The notes beneath the pieces are model-generated. The model had not been told where the DNA came from, searched no databases, and saw only the letters and a list, made by a program, of their open reading frames with translations. The position numbers and the translations under genes are program-made. Shown in pieces: positions 56,524 to 64,000 of a DNA stretch of 64,000 nt. How positions within the stretch are numbered: the first letter of the stretch is position 1; each line of letters opens with the position of its first letter. Source of the stretch: Devosia rhodophyticola (lineage in GTDB: Bacteria > Pseudomonadota > Alphaproteobacteria > Rhizobiales > Devosiaceae); the NCBI RefSeq assembly GCF_028816475.1, contig NZ_CP118247.1:3402001-3466000 (forward strand). Reading direction: 5' to 3'.

Positions 56524-56664
56524 TTTGGGCGTGAGACGTAAAGCTGCTGCAGCCTCATCCTGGGATCGACCGTAATCGCTAAGTTCATTGCTGAGTTCAC
56601 CAATAATGGCTCCAATTATTCTCGTTGGCTCAATAGCGCGCGACACTTTGAGATAGATATTGCA

Positions 56665-56679
56665 GAACATAACTAGAAC
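56665..56679 (-). promoter_or_regulatory. LexA box (reverse orientation) upstream of lexA
   Basis: GAAC-N7-GAAC, the reverse complement of the alphaproteobacterial SOS box GTTC-N7-GTTC. It lies 11 nt from a forward box. Confidence 0.75.
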
Positions 56680-56689
56680 GGTTATTGTC

Positions 56690-56704
56690 GTTCAGTCTTT
56701 GTTC
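56690..56704 (+). promoter_or_regulatory. LexA box upstream of lexA
   Basis: GTTC-N7-GTTC, an exact match to the alphaproteobacterial LexA operator, 22 nt before the lexA ATG. It supports autorepression. Confidence 0.88.
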
Positions 56705-56726
56705 CGATTCCAGCCTGAGGGGCGCC

Positions 56727-57444
56727 ATGCTGACGCGCAAGCAACACGAACTGCTAATGTTCATCCACGAACGGATGAAGGAAAGCGGTATTCCACCTTC
56801 TTTTGATGAAATGAAGGATGCGCTGGATCTGGCTTCCAAGTCCGGAATTCATCGCCTGATTACGGCGCTGGAAGAGCGCGGCTTTATTCGCCGACTGCCC
56901 AATCGGGCGCGGGCGCTTGAAGTGGTCAAGTTGCCCGATCTCGATGAATCCGTCGCTTGGTGGCCGCCGCGCGCGTTTCGAGCCCAGCGTAATTGAAGGT
57001 AATTTGGGCAAAGTTGCTTCGCCACCATCGCGGGTGAGCACTGCGACAGAGGACTATGCCCGGCCAGCCTCGATACCGGTTATGGGCCGAATTGCGGCAG
57101 GTACACCTATCGAGGCGATCCAAAGTCACTCCCACACCATCATGGTGCCGCCAGAGATGCTTGGCGCGGGTGAACATTACGCCTTGGAAGTTCGCGGCGA
57201 TTCGATGATCGAGGCCGGAATCTTTGACGGCGATACGGTCTTGATAAAAAAGCAGGATTCTGCCGGGACCGGGGAAATTATTGTGGCATTGGTCGATGAT
57301 CAGGAAGCCACGCTCAAGCGGTTGCGACGCAAGGGCAATACTATTGCGCTGGAAGCGGCTAATCCGGCGTACGAAACGCGAATTTTTGGCTCTGATCGCG
57401 TCAAGGTTCAGGGACGTCTGGTCGGTTTGTTGCGCAAATACTGA
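56727..57444 (+). CDS. lexA: SOS repressor LexA (one frameshift)
   Basis: Self-cleaving repressor of the SOS regulon, about 239 residues. The winged-helix part is in the first frame: [48 protein letters not shown]. The second frame holds [12 protein letters not shown], the Ala-Gly cleavage site in MGRIAAGTP, the catalytic Ser in RGDSMIEAG and Lys in EATLKRL. The frames part between about 56950 and 56975. The net change is one extra base (or two lost), perhaps at the TT of 56956-56957, in the poorly conserved linker. The length of 718 nt agrees. As LexA is a key regulator, a sequence error is likely. Confidence 0.93.
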
Positions 57445-57468
57445 GGCATTCCTCAGCTGAATATATGG

Positions 57469-57494
57469 GGCCCGCCGGTTGGCGGGCCTTTTTT
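57469..57494 (+). terminator. Rho-independent terminator after lexA
   Basis: GGCCCGCC and GGCGGGCC form an 8-bp stem with GGTT loop, followed by six Ts. It sits 25 nt after the lexA stop and between convergent genes. Confidence 0.9.
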
Positions 57495-57502
57495 GATGCG
57501 GC

Positions 57503-59308
57503 TCAGTGATTGTCGCGCGGCACGCCCTTGGACTGGGCAATGCGTTGGTAATTGACCGCAGGCTTAAGCACGGCGCCGTCGCCCAGCTGATCGATAAGAC
57601 CGCGCTGGATTTCCTGCCAGGGCGTTTGATGTGCTGGATACTTGTAGCCGCCATCTGCAGCGAGTGCGGCGCGGCGCGAGACGATCTCTTCATCTGAAAT
57701 CAGAATGTTAGCCTGACCTTGATTGAGGTCGATACGGACGCGGTCGCCCGTCTTGAGAATGGCGATATTACCGCCGGCTGCGGCCTCGGGTGATGCGTTC
57801 AGGATTGAGGGCGAGCCGGACGTGCCAGACTGGCGACCATCACCGATACAGGCAAGCGCCGTAATACCCTTCTTGATCAGGTAGGACGGCGGCCGCATAT
57901 TGACCACTTCGGCAGCGCCCGGATAACCGACAGGACCAGCGCCGCGCATGAAGAGCAACGTATTTTCGTCGATTTCAAGCGCAGGATCATCAATGCGGCG
58001 GTGGTAGTCTTCAGGGCCGTCAAAGACCACGGCTTTGCCTTCAAAGGCACCGGGGCTTGCCGGGTTATTCAAATAGCGGTCACGGAATTCGGTCGAGATA
58101 ACGCTGGTCTTCATGATGGCATTGTCGAACAGGTTGCCACGCAGCACCAGGAAACCAGCATCTTTCATCAGCGGATTGTCGAAATGGCGGATGACACGGT
58201 CGTCCTGCACGGTCGTGGAACGACAGTTTTCGCCCATAGTCTTTCCATTGGCCGTCAACGCGTCTTCGCGGATCAGGCCCTGCCCCATCAATTCGTTGAC
58301 GACAGCAGGAACACCGCCGGCATGGTAGAAATCCTCGCCGAGATATTCGCCAGCCGGCTGCAAATTGACCAGCAACGGAACCTTATGGCCGTGAGTCTGG
58401 AAATCCTGCAGGTCGAGATCAACACCAATGTGGCGTGCAATTGCCTTGATATGAATGGGCGCGTTGGTTGAACCGCCAATGGCAGAATTGACGACGATAG
58501 CGTTGCGGAACGCATCCTTGGTCATGATGTCTGAAGGTTTGAGGTCTTCTCGCACCATGTCGACGATGCGCTTGCCAGTACGATAGGCCATTTCCTGCCG
58601 GTCGCGATAGGGCGCGGGAATGGCTGCCGAACCGGGAAGTTGCATACCCAAGGCTTCGGCCAGCGAGTTCATCGTGGTTGCCGTACCCATCGTATTGCAA
58701 AAACCGGTCGAAGGTGCGGATGAAGCGACGAGCTCGATAAATTCGGCATAGTCAATCTCACCGGCAGCCATCATCTGGCGTGCCTTCCATACGATTGTAC
58801 CCGACCCAGTGCGCTCGCCCTTATGCCAACCATTCAGCATCGGGCCGACGGAAAGTGCGACCGAAGGAATATTGACCGTTGCAGCGCCCATCAGCATCGC
58901 AGGTGTTGTCTTGTCGCACCCGATGGTCAGAACGACGCCATCGAGCGGATAGCCATAAAGGACTTCAACCAACCCGAGATAGGAGAGGTTTCGATCAAGG
59001 CCGGCCGTGGGGCGCTTGCCGGTTTCCTGAATGGGATGCACTGGAAATTCTATGGCAATGCCGCCAGCTTCGCGGATGCCTTCGCGCACGCGTTCGGCCA
59101 AAACCATGTGGTGACGGTTGCATGGCGACAGATCTGAGCCAGTTTGAGCAATGCCAATGATCGGTTTGTTGGACTGCAACTCCTCGCGCGAAACGCCGAA
59201 ATTCATGTAACGCTCGAGATAGAGTGCGGTCATGTCCGGATTTTCCGGGTTATCGAACCAGGCGCGTGAACGCAATTTCTGTGATGCGTTGTCCTTGTTT
59301 TCCGTCAT
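57503..59308 (-). CDS. IlvD/Edd-family sugar-acid dehydratase
   Basis: A 601-residue iron-sulfur dehydratase of the IlvD/Edd superfamily, in the branch that acts on pentonates/hexonates such as L-arabinonate and D-xylonate. Cysteines expected for the cluster appear in [16 protein letters not shown] and [30 protein letters not shown] carries the catalytic region. It is divergent from dgoK-dgoA-lactonase, so it probably makes the 2-keto-3-deoxy acid that DgoK phosphorylates, for example from galactonate. In many bacteria that step uses the enolase-type DgoD instead. Confidence 0.9.
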   Translation of the reverse strand: MTENKDNASQKLRSRAWFDNPENPDMTALYLERYMNFGVSREELQSNKPIIGIAQTGSDLSPCNRHHMVLAERVREGIREAGGIAIEFPVHPIQETGKRPTAGLDRNLSYLGLVEVLYGYPLDGVVLTIGCDKTTPAMLMGAATVNIPSVALSVGPMLNGWHKGERTGSGTIVWKARQMMAAGEIDYAEFIELVASSAPSTGFCNTMGTATTMNSLAEALGMQLPGSAAIPAPYRDRQEMAYRTGKRIVDMVREDLKPSDIMTKDAFRNAIVVNSAIGGSTNAPIHIKAIARHIGVDLDLQDFQTHGHKVPLLVNLQPAGEYLGEDFYHAGGVPAVVNELMGQGLIREDALTANGKTMGENCRSTTVQDDRVIRHFDNPLMKDAGFLVLRGNLFDNAIMKTSVISTEFRDRYLNNPASPGAFEGKAVVFDGPEDYHRRIDDPALEIDENTLLFMRGAGPVGYPGAAEVVNMRPPSYLIKKGITALACIGDGRQSGTSGSPSILNASPEAAAGGNIAILKTGDRVRIDLNQGQANILISDEEIVSRRAALAADGGYKYPAHQTPWQEIQRGLIDQLGDGAVLKPAVNYQRIAQSKGVPRDNH

Positions 59309-59615
59309 TGTCTGAATTCCTCAACACACACGGCCTGGGACTGGCCGCGCCATATCTGTATAGATTGGCTTTTAACATGTCGGACAAAAGAATGAACTGG
59401 TATCTGCCACTAAATTCATGTTTTTGCGGGGACGACGCTTGAAATATCTTATCAGATGAGGCGACAGAAGGGCGGCGCGTTGGTACACCGCCGGTACGCG
59501 CGCCCTCGCCATCAGAAAAATGTTGGGCGTTTTGGTCTGGCTGAAATGAATTGATGCAACTAGGGTCGCCGACATCGCGGCAATGGGGCCGGGCGACATT
59601 ACACAAGAGGCAATA
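59309..59615. promoter_or_regulatory. Divergent promoter region of the sugar-acid cluster
   Basis: About 300 bases between the dehydratase and dgoK. Two inverted repeats stand out: TGTCGGACA at 59378-59386, close to the TNGTNNNACNA pattern of FadR-type GntR operators, and ATCT-TATC-AGAT near 59448-59459. No regulator gene is in the cluster. No gene is evident in the stretch. Confidence 0.45.
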
Positions 59616-60536
59616 TTGACTTCAAAAGCTGAATGGATCGCGGTCGACTGGGGCACTTCTAACCTGCGCGCATGGGGCATCGATGCCTCTGGCGAGATTG
59701 TATTCAGCCGCACCTCGCCCAAAGGTATGGGAAAGCTGGACCGCGACGACTACCCCGCTGCGTTGAGTGAAGTGGTCGCCGGCGAAGATTTTGCCACCAG
59801 TTCGGTTGATGTGTTGATTTGTGGCATGGCTGGGGCGCGGCAGGGCTGGATTGAAGCGCCTTATCTTGATGCCCCCGCCAATCTGCAGGCGTTGGCCAAT
59901 GGTGCCGTTCAGCCGAAAATGCCAAACGATAGGTTGCGTCCAGCCATTCTGCCCGGCGTCTGCCAGAAAACACCAGGCAACGAGAACGTCATGCGTGGCG
60001 AGGAAACCCAGCTACTGGGCCTGAGCGCGCTGATCCCAAATTTCGACGGAGTCGTTTGCATGCCCGGTACCCATTCCAAATGGGTGGCGTTGAGCGGTGC
60101 CCGTATTTCGCGCTTTGCCACCGCTATGACCGGCGAGCTATACGAAGTGTTGCGCACCCATTCCGTGCTGCGTCATTCGCTGAACGGCGATCTGGATGGG
60201 CCTGACCGCGATGCGGGATTTGACGCGGGCGTCGATGTCGGCCTTGGACGACCGGACGATTTGCTAGGCCTATTGTTTGGTGTTCGCGCCGGGTCGCTTC
60301 TTTCGAACCGTCAGCCGGATTGGTGCGCGGGATATCTATCGGGGCTGTTGATCGGTTCGGAAATCGGCGGCCATCGCGATTGGCTGGGCGAGTCCGAAGT
60401 GCCTCTGATTGGGGCCACAGCTCTTTGCGAGCTTTATAAACGTGCCTTGTCCAGGGCCGGCGCAAAATCGCGCCTGGTTGATGCGACCGAAGCCGTCCTC
60501 ACTGGCCTCAAGGCCGCTCGCCAGTTTGCAGCATAA
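59616..60536 (+). CDS. dgoK: 2-dehydro-3-deoxygalactonokinase
   Basis: Phosphorylates 2-keto-3-deoxygalactonate at C6 with ATP. It has about 306 residues. AVDWGTSNLRAW is the family's N-terminal ATP motif; ICGMAGARQGW, MRGEETQLLGL and MPGTHSKWV are further signatures. I prefer TTG 59616, with AAGAGG five bases upstream and a start matching relatives; ATG 59583 would add eleven unconserved residues. dgoA follows after 12 nt. Confidence 0.93.
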   Translation: MTSKAEWIAVDWGTSNLRAWGIDASGEIVFSRTSPKGMGKLDRDDYPAALSEVVAGEDFATSSVDVLICGMAGARQGWIEAPYLDAPANLQALANGAVQPKMPNDRLRPAILPGVCQKTPGNENVMRGEETQLLGLSALIPNFDGVVCMPGTHSKWVALSGARISRFATAMTGELYEVLRTHSVLRHSLNGDLDGPDRDAGFDAGVDVGLGRPDDLLGLLFGVRAGSLLSNRQPDWCAGYLSGLLIGSEIGGHRDWLGESEVPLIGATALCELYKRALSRAGAKSRLVDATEAVLTGLKAARQFAA

Positions 60537-60548
60537 GGAATCGAGTTC

Positions 60549-61160
60549 ATGACCCACCGCCACATCATCGCCATCCTGCGCGGCATCACCCCCAAGGAGT
60601 CTATCGCAGTTTGCGAGGCGCTTATTGCGGCAGGCATCAACCGTATCGAAGTGCCTCTGAATTCACCTGATGCGCTTACCAGCATTTCGCTGGCATCAAA
60701 CACATTGGCCGACAAAGCCGAAATCGGTGCCGGTACCGTATTGACCAAAAAGCAGGTTTGGGCGGTAGCTGACGCAGGCGGCACATTCATTGTTTCTCCC
60801 GACGCCAACAAGTCGGTCATCGAAGAGACGGTGCGTATTCAGCTTGAATCATACCCCGGTGTCATGACACCCACCGAAGCGTTCCGGGCCATCAGGTCCG
60901 GCGCAACCGGGCTCAAGTTTTTCCCCGCCGAAGTCCTTGGTCCCAAAGGCATCAAAGCAATGAAGGCCGTGTTGCCGCCTGAAATTCCGCTTTATGCCGT
61001 TGGTGGTGCCAACCCCGATAATTTCAATGAGTACTTTGCAGCTGGCTGCATCGGCTTTGGATTGGGGACCTATCTGTACAAGCCGGGCATGAGCGCCGAT
61101 GACGTCGCCGAACGCGCCCGGACTGCTGTTGCAGCGTATGACTTGGGATCAGCGGCATGA
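60549..61160 (+). CDS. dgoA: 2-dehydro-3-deoxy-6-phosphogalactonate aldolase
   Basis: Class I aldolase splitting KDPGal into pyruvate and glyceraldehyde 3-phosphate. It has 203 residues. Catalytic Glu34 (RIEVPLNSP) and Schiff-base Lys123 (GLKFFPAE) are in place, with GAGTVLT and the phosphate-binding end VGGANPDN. The LNSP sequence after the catalytic Glu favours the galactonate form over the gluconate (Eda) form. The ATG follows AAGGAATCGAG; the SMP-30 gene overlaps the end (ATGA). Confidence 0.94.
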   Translation: MTHRHIIAILRGITPKESIAVCEALIAAGINRIEVPLNSPDALTSISLASNTLADKAEIGAGTVLTKKQVWAVADAGGTFIVSPDANKSVIEETVRIQLESYPGVMTPTEAFRAIRSGATGLKFFPAEVLGPKGIKAMKAVLPPEIPLYAVGGANPDNFNEYFAAGCIGFGLGTYLYKPGMSADDVAERARTAVAAYDLGSAA

Positions 61161-62032
61161 ACAAGACCGCCAATCTGTTGATCGACAGTCAGTGTGCGTT
61201 GGGGGAAGGCCCGATCTGGCATCCCCTTCGCCAGCAATTGTTCTATTTCGACATTGTCGCGCAGGCTCTTTTTGCGGCCAGCACGGAAGGTGAGGTCGTC
61301 GGGCAGTGGCAGTTTGATGAGGTGGTTGCCGCTGCGGGCGTGATTGACAGGAACACGCTTGGCATCGCAACCGAAACCGGTCTTAAACGATTTGATCTTG
61401 AGACAGGCGCTCAGTCGCTGATAGTTGCCATCGAAGCTGACAACATTGCTACCCGTACCAACGACAGCCGGGTCGATCGCGCTGGCGGCTTCTGGATCGG
61501 GACCATGCGCAAAGATGAAGGCGAACCCGAAGGCGCAGTTTATCACTATCGCGCCGGAAAACTGACAACTGTTCTGCCCAGGGTCGCCATTCCAAATGCA
61601 ACCTGTTTTTCGCCAGACGGCACGGTTGCATATTTTGCCGACACGCCGACAAAGCGGATCATGCAGTGTCAAACCAACCCACAAACTGGTCTACCAGTGG
61701 GTGAATGGAGGTTGTTCCACGAAGTTGTCGATGGTCGTGGCGCGCCGGATGGTGCTGTTACGGACAGCGAAGGCTATTTGTGGAACGCCCGTTGGGGTGG
61801 AAATTGTGTTGTGCGGCACGCGCCGGACGGGTCGATTGATCGCGTAATTGAAGTACCGGTCAGCCAGGTGACTTGCCCGGCATTTGGCGGTCCCGATTAC
61901 AAGACGTTGTTCCTGACCAGTGCAAACACGGGTATGTCGGCGGAAAAACTGGCGGCAGAAAAAGTCGCTGGCGGGATTTTCAGCGTTACGATCGACGTGC
62001 CCGGGCTTCCCGAAACATTGCTCCAACTATAG
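61157..62032 (+). CDS. SMP-30/gluconolactonase-family sugar lactonase
   Basis: A 291-residue six-bladed propeller hydrolase. Metal ligands expected in the family appear in ALGEGPIWHP (Glu), NDSRVDRAGGFWIGTM (Asn) and GAPDGAVTDSEG (Asp). In this operon it probably opens the sugar lactone formed by a dehydrogenase encoded elsewhere, giving the acid for the IlvD/Edd dehydratase. It has no signal peptide. It is convergent with comEC. Confidence 0.9.
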   Translation: MNKTANLLIDSQCALGEGPIWHPLRQQLFYFDIVAQALFAASTEGEVVGQWQFDEVVAAAGVIDRNTLGIATETGLKRFDLETGAQSLIVAIEADNIATRTNDSRVDRAGGFWIGTMRKDEGEPEGAVYHYRAGKLTTVLPRVAIPNATCFSPDGTVAYFADTPTKRIMQCQTNPQTGLPVGEWRLFHEVVDGRGAPDGAVTDSEGYLWNARWGGNCVVRHAPDGSIDRVIEVPVSQVTCPAFGGPDYKTLFLTSANTGMSAEKLAAEKVAGGIFSVTIDVPGLPETLLQL

Positions 62033-62051
62033 TGCCCAAATGCGGCGGGCG

Positions 62052-64000
62052 TCAGCGTTGCAGAATTCGCCACGGTCGATTGAGGCTGGTGATCGCGGGT
62101 CTGATTTCAAATTGACTTGTGCCTGATTGCCAGCGAAGCCACTGCACGCCGCCGCGTTTGAGATCATCGATATCGATGACCGTGGTTTGATCTCGGCACA
62201 ATTTCGGTGCGCGCAAGCGCGTAACCACCAGTTGGTTTCGACTACAATCCTCGGGGAAAGCCGAATAATCTTTGACCAATGATACGGAAAATCCTTGTCC
62301 GGGGGCAACGCAGGCCTGATCGTCGCACCGGATGCCGAACGCCTTGGCGGCAATTGGTTCAGAAAACTGTTCGCTCCAGACCTTGACGGCGAAACTCCGG
62401 TTTCGCCCACCGAGCAACCCAAAGCCATTGTCGCTTCGGACGGCAACCGCCTGTGTTGTGTCGGCAACCAACACATCTGGCAAGGCCGCAAATCCAAACA
62501 GCACAATAGCCGGAATGGCGAGGATTGGCCCGGCATAGCGCCAATAGCCTTCGAGAAACGCGAACCAGGCCAGAGCGGCCAATCCGATCAATAGCGCGGT
62601 GGCGGACAGTAACGGATGGGCTTCAAGCCCGGCGCTCCAACTCGCCACCAGACGCGCAATTTCCAGCATCACGTCGATTCCCCAGCCCATCGCCTGGAAG
62701 AAATATCCTTCGACGCCGAGCGGCATGAATAGAAGACCGAGCATGGCGGCGGGCATGATGACGAGGCTGACAATGGGCAATGCCATGACGTTACCTAGAA
62801 CGCCGAGCGGCGCGGTTTGCTGGAAGTGATAGGCCGAAAACAGCAATGTTGCCGAGCCTGCAATAAAACTGGTCATGGCGGTCGCCGCGACGGTTTTGCC
62901 AATTCGGCCAAACCAACCCAGGTTGCCGCGCATTCCCTGCCGCGGCATTTCATAGACACCAATCAGACCAACAACGGCGGCAAATGAGAGCTGAAAGCTT
63001 GCTCGAAAGATACTCGGTGGATCGATTAGAATGATAACAATGGCCGCCAACGCCACGTTGCGCATGGTCAACGCGCGCCTGCCCGCCAAAACCGCGCCGA
63101 ACACCAGCGCCAACATGAGCGTCGAGCGAAAGGCTGGCACGTTCGACATGCCACCGGCGAGCAACAGATAGCCGCAAGCGGTAATGATACCGCCAACGGC
63201 CGCGATTTTCTTTATCGGCAGCGTCTGGGCGGCGCCATGCATGCAGGCAAGCAATAGGCGCAGCAAAGCAAACATGCCGCCCGCGACCAGCGACATGTGC
63301 AATCCTGAGATTGAATAAATATGGGCCAACCCTGCCCCTGACATGACCTCGCGTGTTTCATCGCTGATCAGGCTTTGATCACCAACAACCATTGCCCAGC
63401 CAATGGCTGCCGCCTGCCCCGTCAATACGCGATCGATACGCCCCCCGATCTGGCGACGGATGGTATCCACCCAGCGGATCAGATCAAATTCAGGCCCGGC
63501 GCTGACCAGCTCCAATTCACTCGTTACGTTGCCGTAGGCGCCGATGCCGTCAAAGTAGGCATGAAACTGCGCATCAAACGCCCCCGGAAGCACCGGCCCG
63601 GGGACGGGCGCCAACCGCAGCTTGGCGCGAATGATATCGCCTGGTGACAGCGGCGGTTGTGGCGCCAGGAACAGCCGGGCGCGGCGAATGGATACGGCGT
63701 CGCGAGGATCGTCTGGTTGCAGGTTTGATACGATTATTCGCCTTGCCTCAGGGCTGGCGGAAATTATTTTGTCAACGTGGGCCGTGAATTTTCCATAGAC
63801 CGGATAAGCCAGCATTGGCGTGCCAAACAACGCACCGTGAAGCGGCAATATTGCAAATCCCAGCCATACGGCAGCCAATAATACGAGGACACGCAAGCGT
63901 TGAATTGTCGCGCCCGAGAATGCCATGGCGATGGCCAAAGCCACACCTATGGCGGTTAAAGCCCAGTGAAACGGTTCGGAATCCATGCCGGCGTAAATCA
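62052..64000 (-). CDS. comEC: ComEC/Rec2-family DNA-uptake membrane protein (5' end beyond window)
   Basis: At least 644 residues, with the reading frame open through the right edge, so the true start lies outside. IYAGMDSEP near the edge matches the usual N-terminal region after the first helix. The DUF4131-like domain (about residues 20-180 of the visible part) is followed by the competence domain with AIGWAMVVGDQSLI and HIYSISGLHMSLVAGG and many helices. The end is a short soluble domain, without a complete metallo-beta-lactamase domain, as in many alphaproteobacterial homologues. The family forms the inner-membrane DNA channel in transformable bacteria; whether this host is competent is unknown. 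Confidence 0.9.
   Translation of the reverse strand, partial: IYAGMDSEPFHWALTAIGVALAIAMAFSGATIQRLRVLVLLAAVWLGFAILPLHGALFGTPMLAYPVYGKFTAHVDKIISASPEARRIIVSNLQPDDPRDAVSIRRARLFLAPQPPLSPGDIIRAKLRLAPVPGPVLPGAFDAQFHAYFDGIGAYGNVTSELELVSAGPEFDLIRWVDTIRRQIGGRIDRVLTGQAAAIGWAMVVGDQSLISDETREVMSGAGLAHIYSISGLHMSLVAGGMFALLRLLLACMHGAAQTLPIKKIAAVGGIITACGYLLLAGGMSNVPAFRSTLMLALVFGAVLAGRRALTMRNVALAAIVIILIDPPSIFRASFQLSFAAVVGLIGVYEMPRQGMRGNLGWFGRIGKTVAATAMTSFIAGSATLLFSAYHFQQTAPLGVLGNVMALPIVSLVIMPAAMLGLLFMPLGVEGYFFQAMGWGIDVMLEIARLVASWSAGLEAHPLLSATALLIGLAALAWFAFLEGYWRYAGPILAIPAIVLFGFAALPDVLVADTTQAVAVRSDNGFGLLGGRNRSFAVKVWSEQFSEPIAAKAFGIRCDDQACVAPGQGFSVSLVKDYSAFPEDCSRNQLVVTRLRAPKLCRDQTTVIDIDDLKRGGVQWLRWQSGTSQFEIRPAITSLNRPWRILQR

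Overview
The window is about 58% GC and gene-dense, with mostly ATGA/TGATG-style overlapping operons. It looks like a chromosome segment of an alphaproteobacterium of the order Hyphomicrobiales (Rhizobiales), plausibly Devosia-like. The order is inferred from the trpEGDC-moaC-moeA block, LexA boxes of the GTTC-N7-GTTC type, general-stress promoters of the GGAAC-N16-CGTT type, and a Tdh lacking the structural zinc cysteines. The genus is a guess. There are no phage genes, insertion sequences or CRISPR arrays.

Layout. 1-8.7 kb is housekeeping: tpiA (minus strand, cut by the window edge), then ppiD-trpE-trpG-trpD-trpC-moaC-moeA and a uracil-DNA-glycosylase-family gene, all tightly packed. 8.7-11.4 kb holds a stress-induced csbD-like gene and the threonine-degradation pair kbl-tdh. 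11.4-15.6 kb holds a minus-strand operon of a 92-aa protein, a RimB-like protease, RimK and an AstE/aspartoacylase-like hydrolase, divergent from mgtE. 15.6-32.9 kb is an amino-sugar region: gntR-SIS deaminase-nagA, SDR and RidA genes, a cytoplasmic-looking GH20 hexosaminidase, an RpiR regulator, a complete carbohydrate ABC importer, a Gfo/Idh oxidoreductase, and two separate M81 (MlrC-like) metallopeptidases, one coupled to an MFS transporter. 33.0-35.0 kb has a frameshifted BenE-type transporter, mobA and tRNA-Asn(GTT). 35.1-41.0 kb is a sugar-catabolic divergon: HAD phosphatase and FGGY kinase against a ribose-type ABC importer. 41-46.5 kb has yihY, a DUF2934 gene, a CapD-type polysaccharide gene, an epimerase, and XRE-cupin and GAF genes. 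47.0-52.1 kb is a five-gene peptide-type ABC importer. 52.2-56.5 kb is treZ-treY for trehalose from glucan. 56.7-57.4 kb is lexA. 57.5-62.0 kb is a sugar-acid pathway (IlvD/EDD dehydratase, dgoK, dgoA, SMP-30 lactonase). comEC runs off the right edge.

Themes. (1) Three or four genes (csbD, treZY, DUF2934, possibly yihY) have EcfG-type general stress promoters, three of them with the -10 element 32-33 nt from the start codon. (2) lexA has two oppositely oriented SOS boxes. (3) Five genes (tpiA, trpE, trpC, the BenE gene, lexA) each carry one frameshift. Four sit in runs of five or six identical bases, which points to sequence error rather than decay. (4) Housekeeping genes that are usually adjacent in Rhizobiales (trp-moa, lexA, comEC) are here separated by blocks of uptake and catabolic genes. 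(5) Each of the three ABC binding-protein genes is followed by a stem-loop before the next operon gene. The most interesting candidate system is the RimB/RimK/hydrolase operon, a possible write-and-erase module for glutamate tails on ribosomal protein S6. Next is the amino-sugar region with its twin M81 peptidases and a shared candidate operator.
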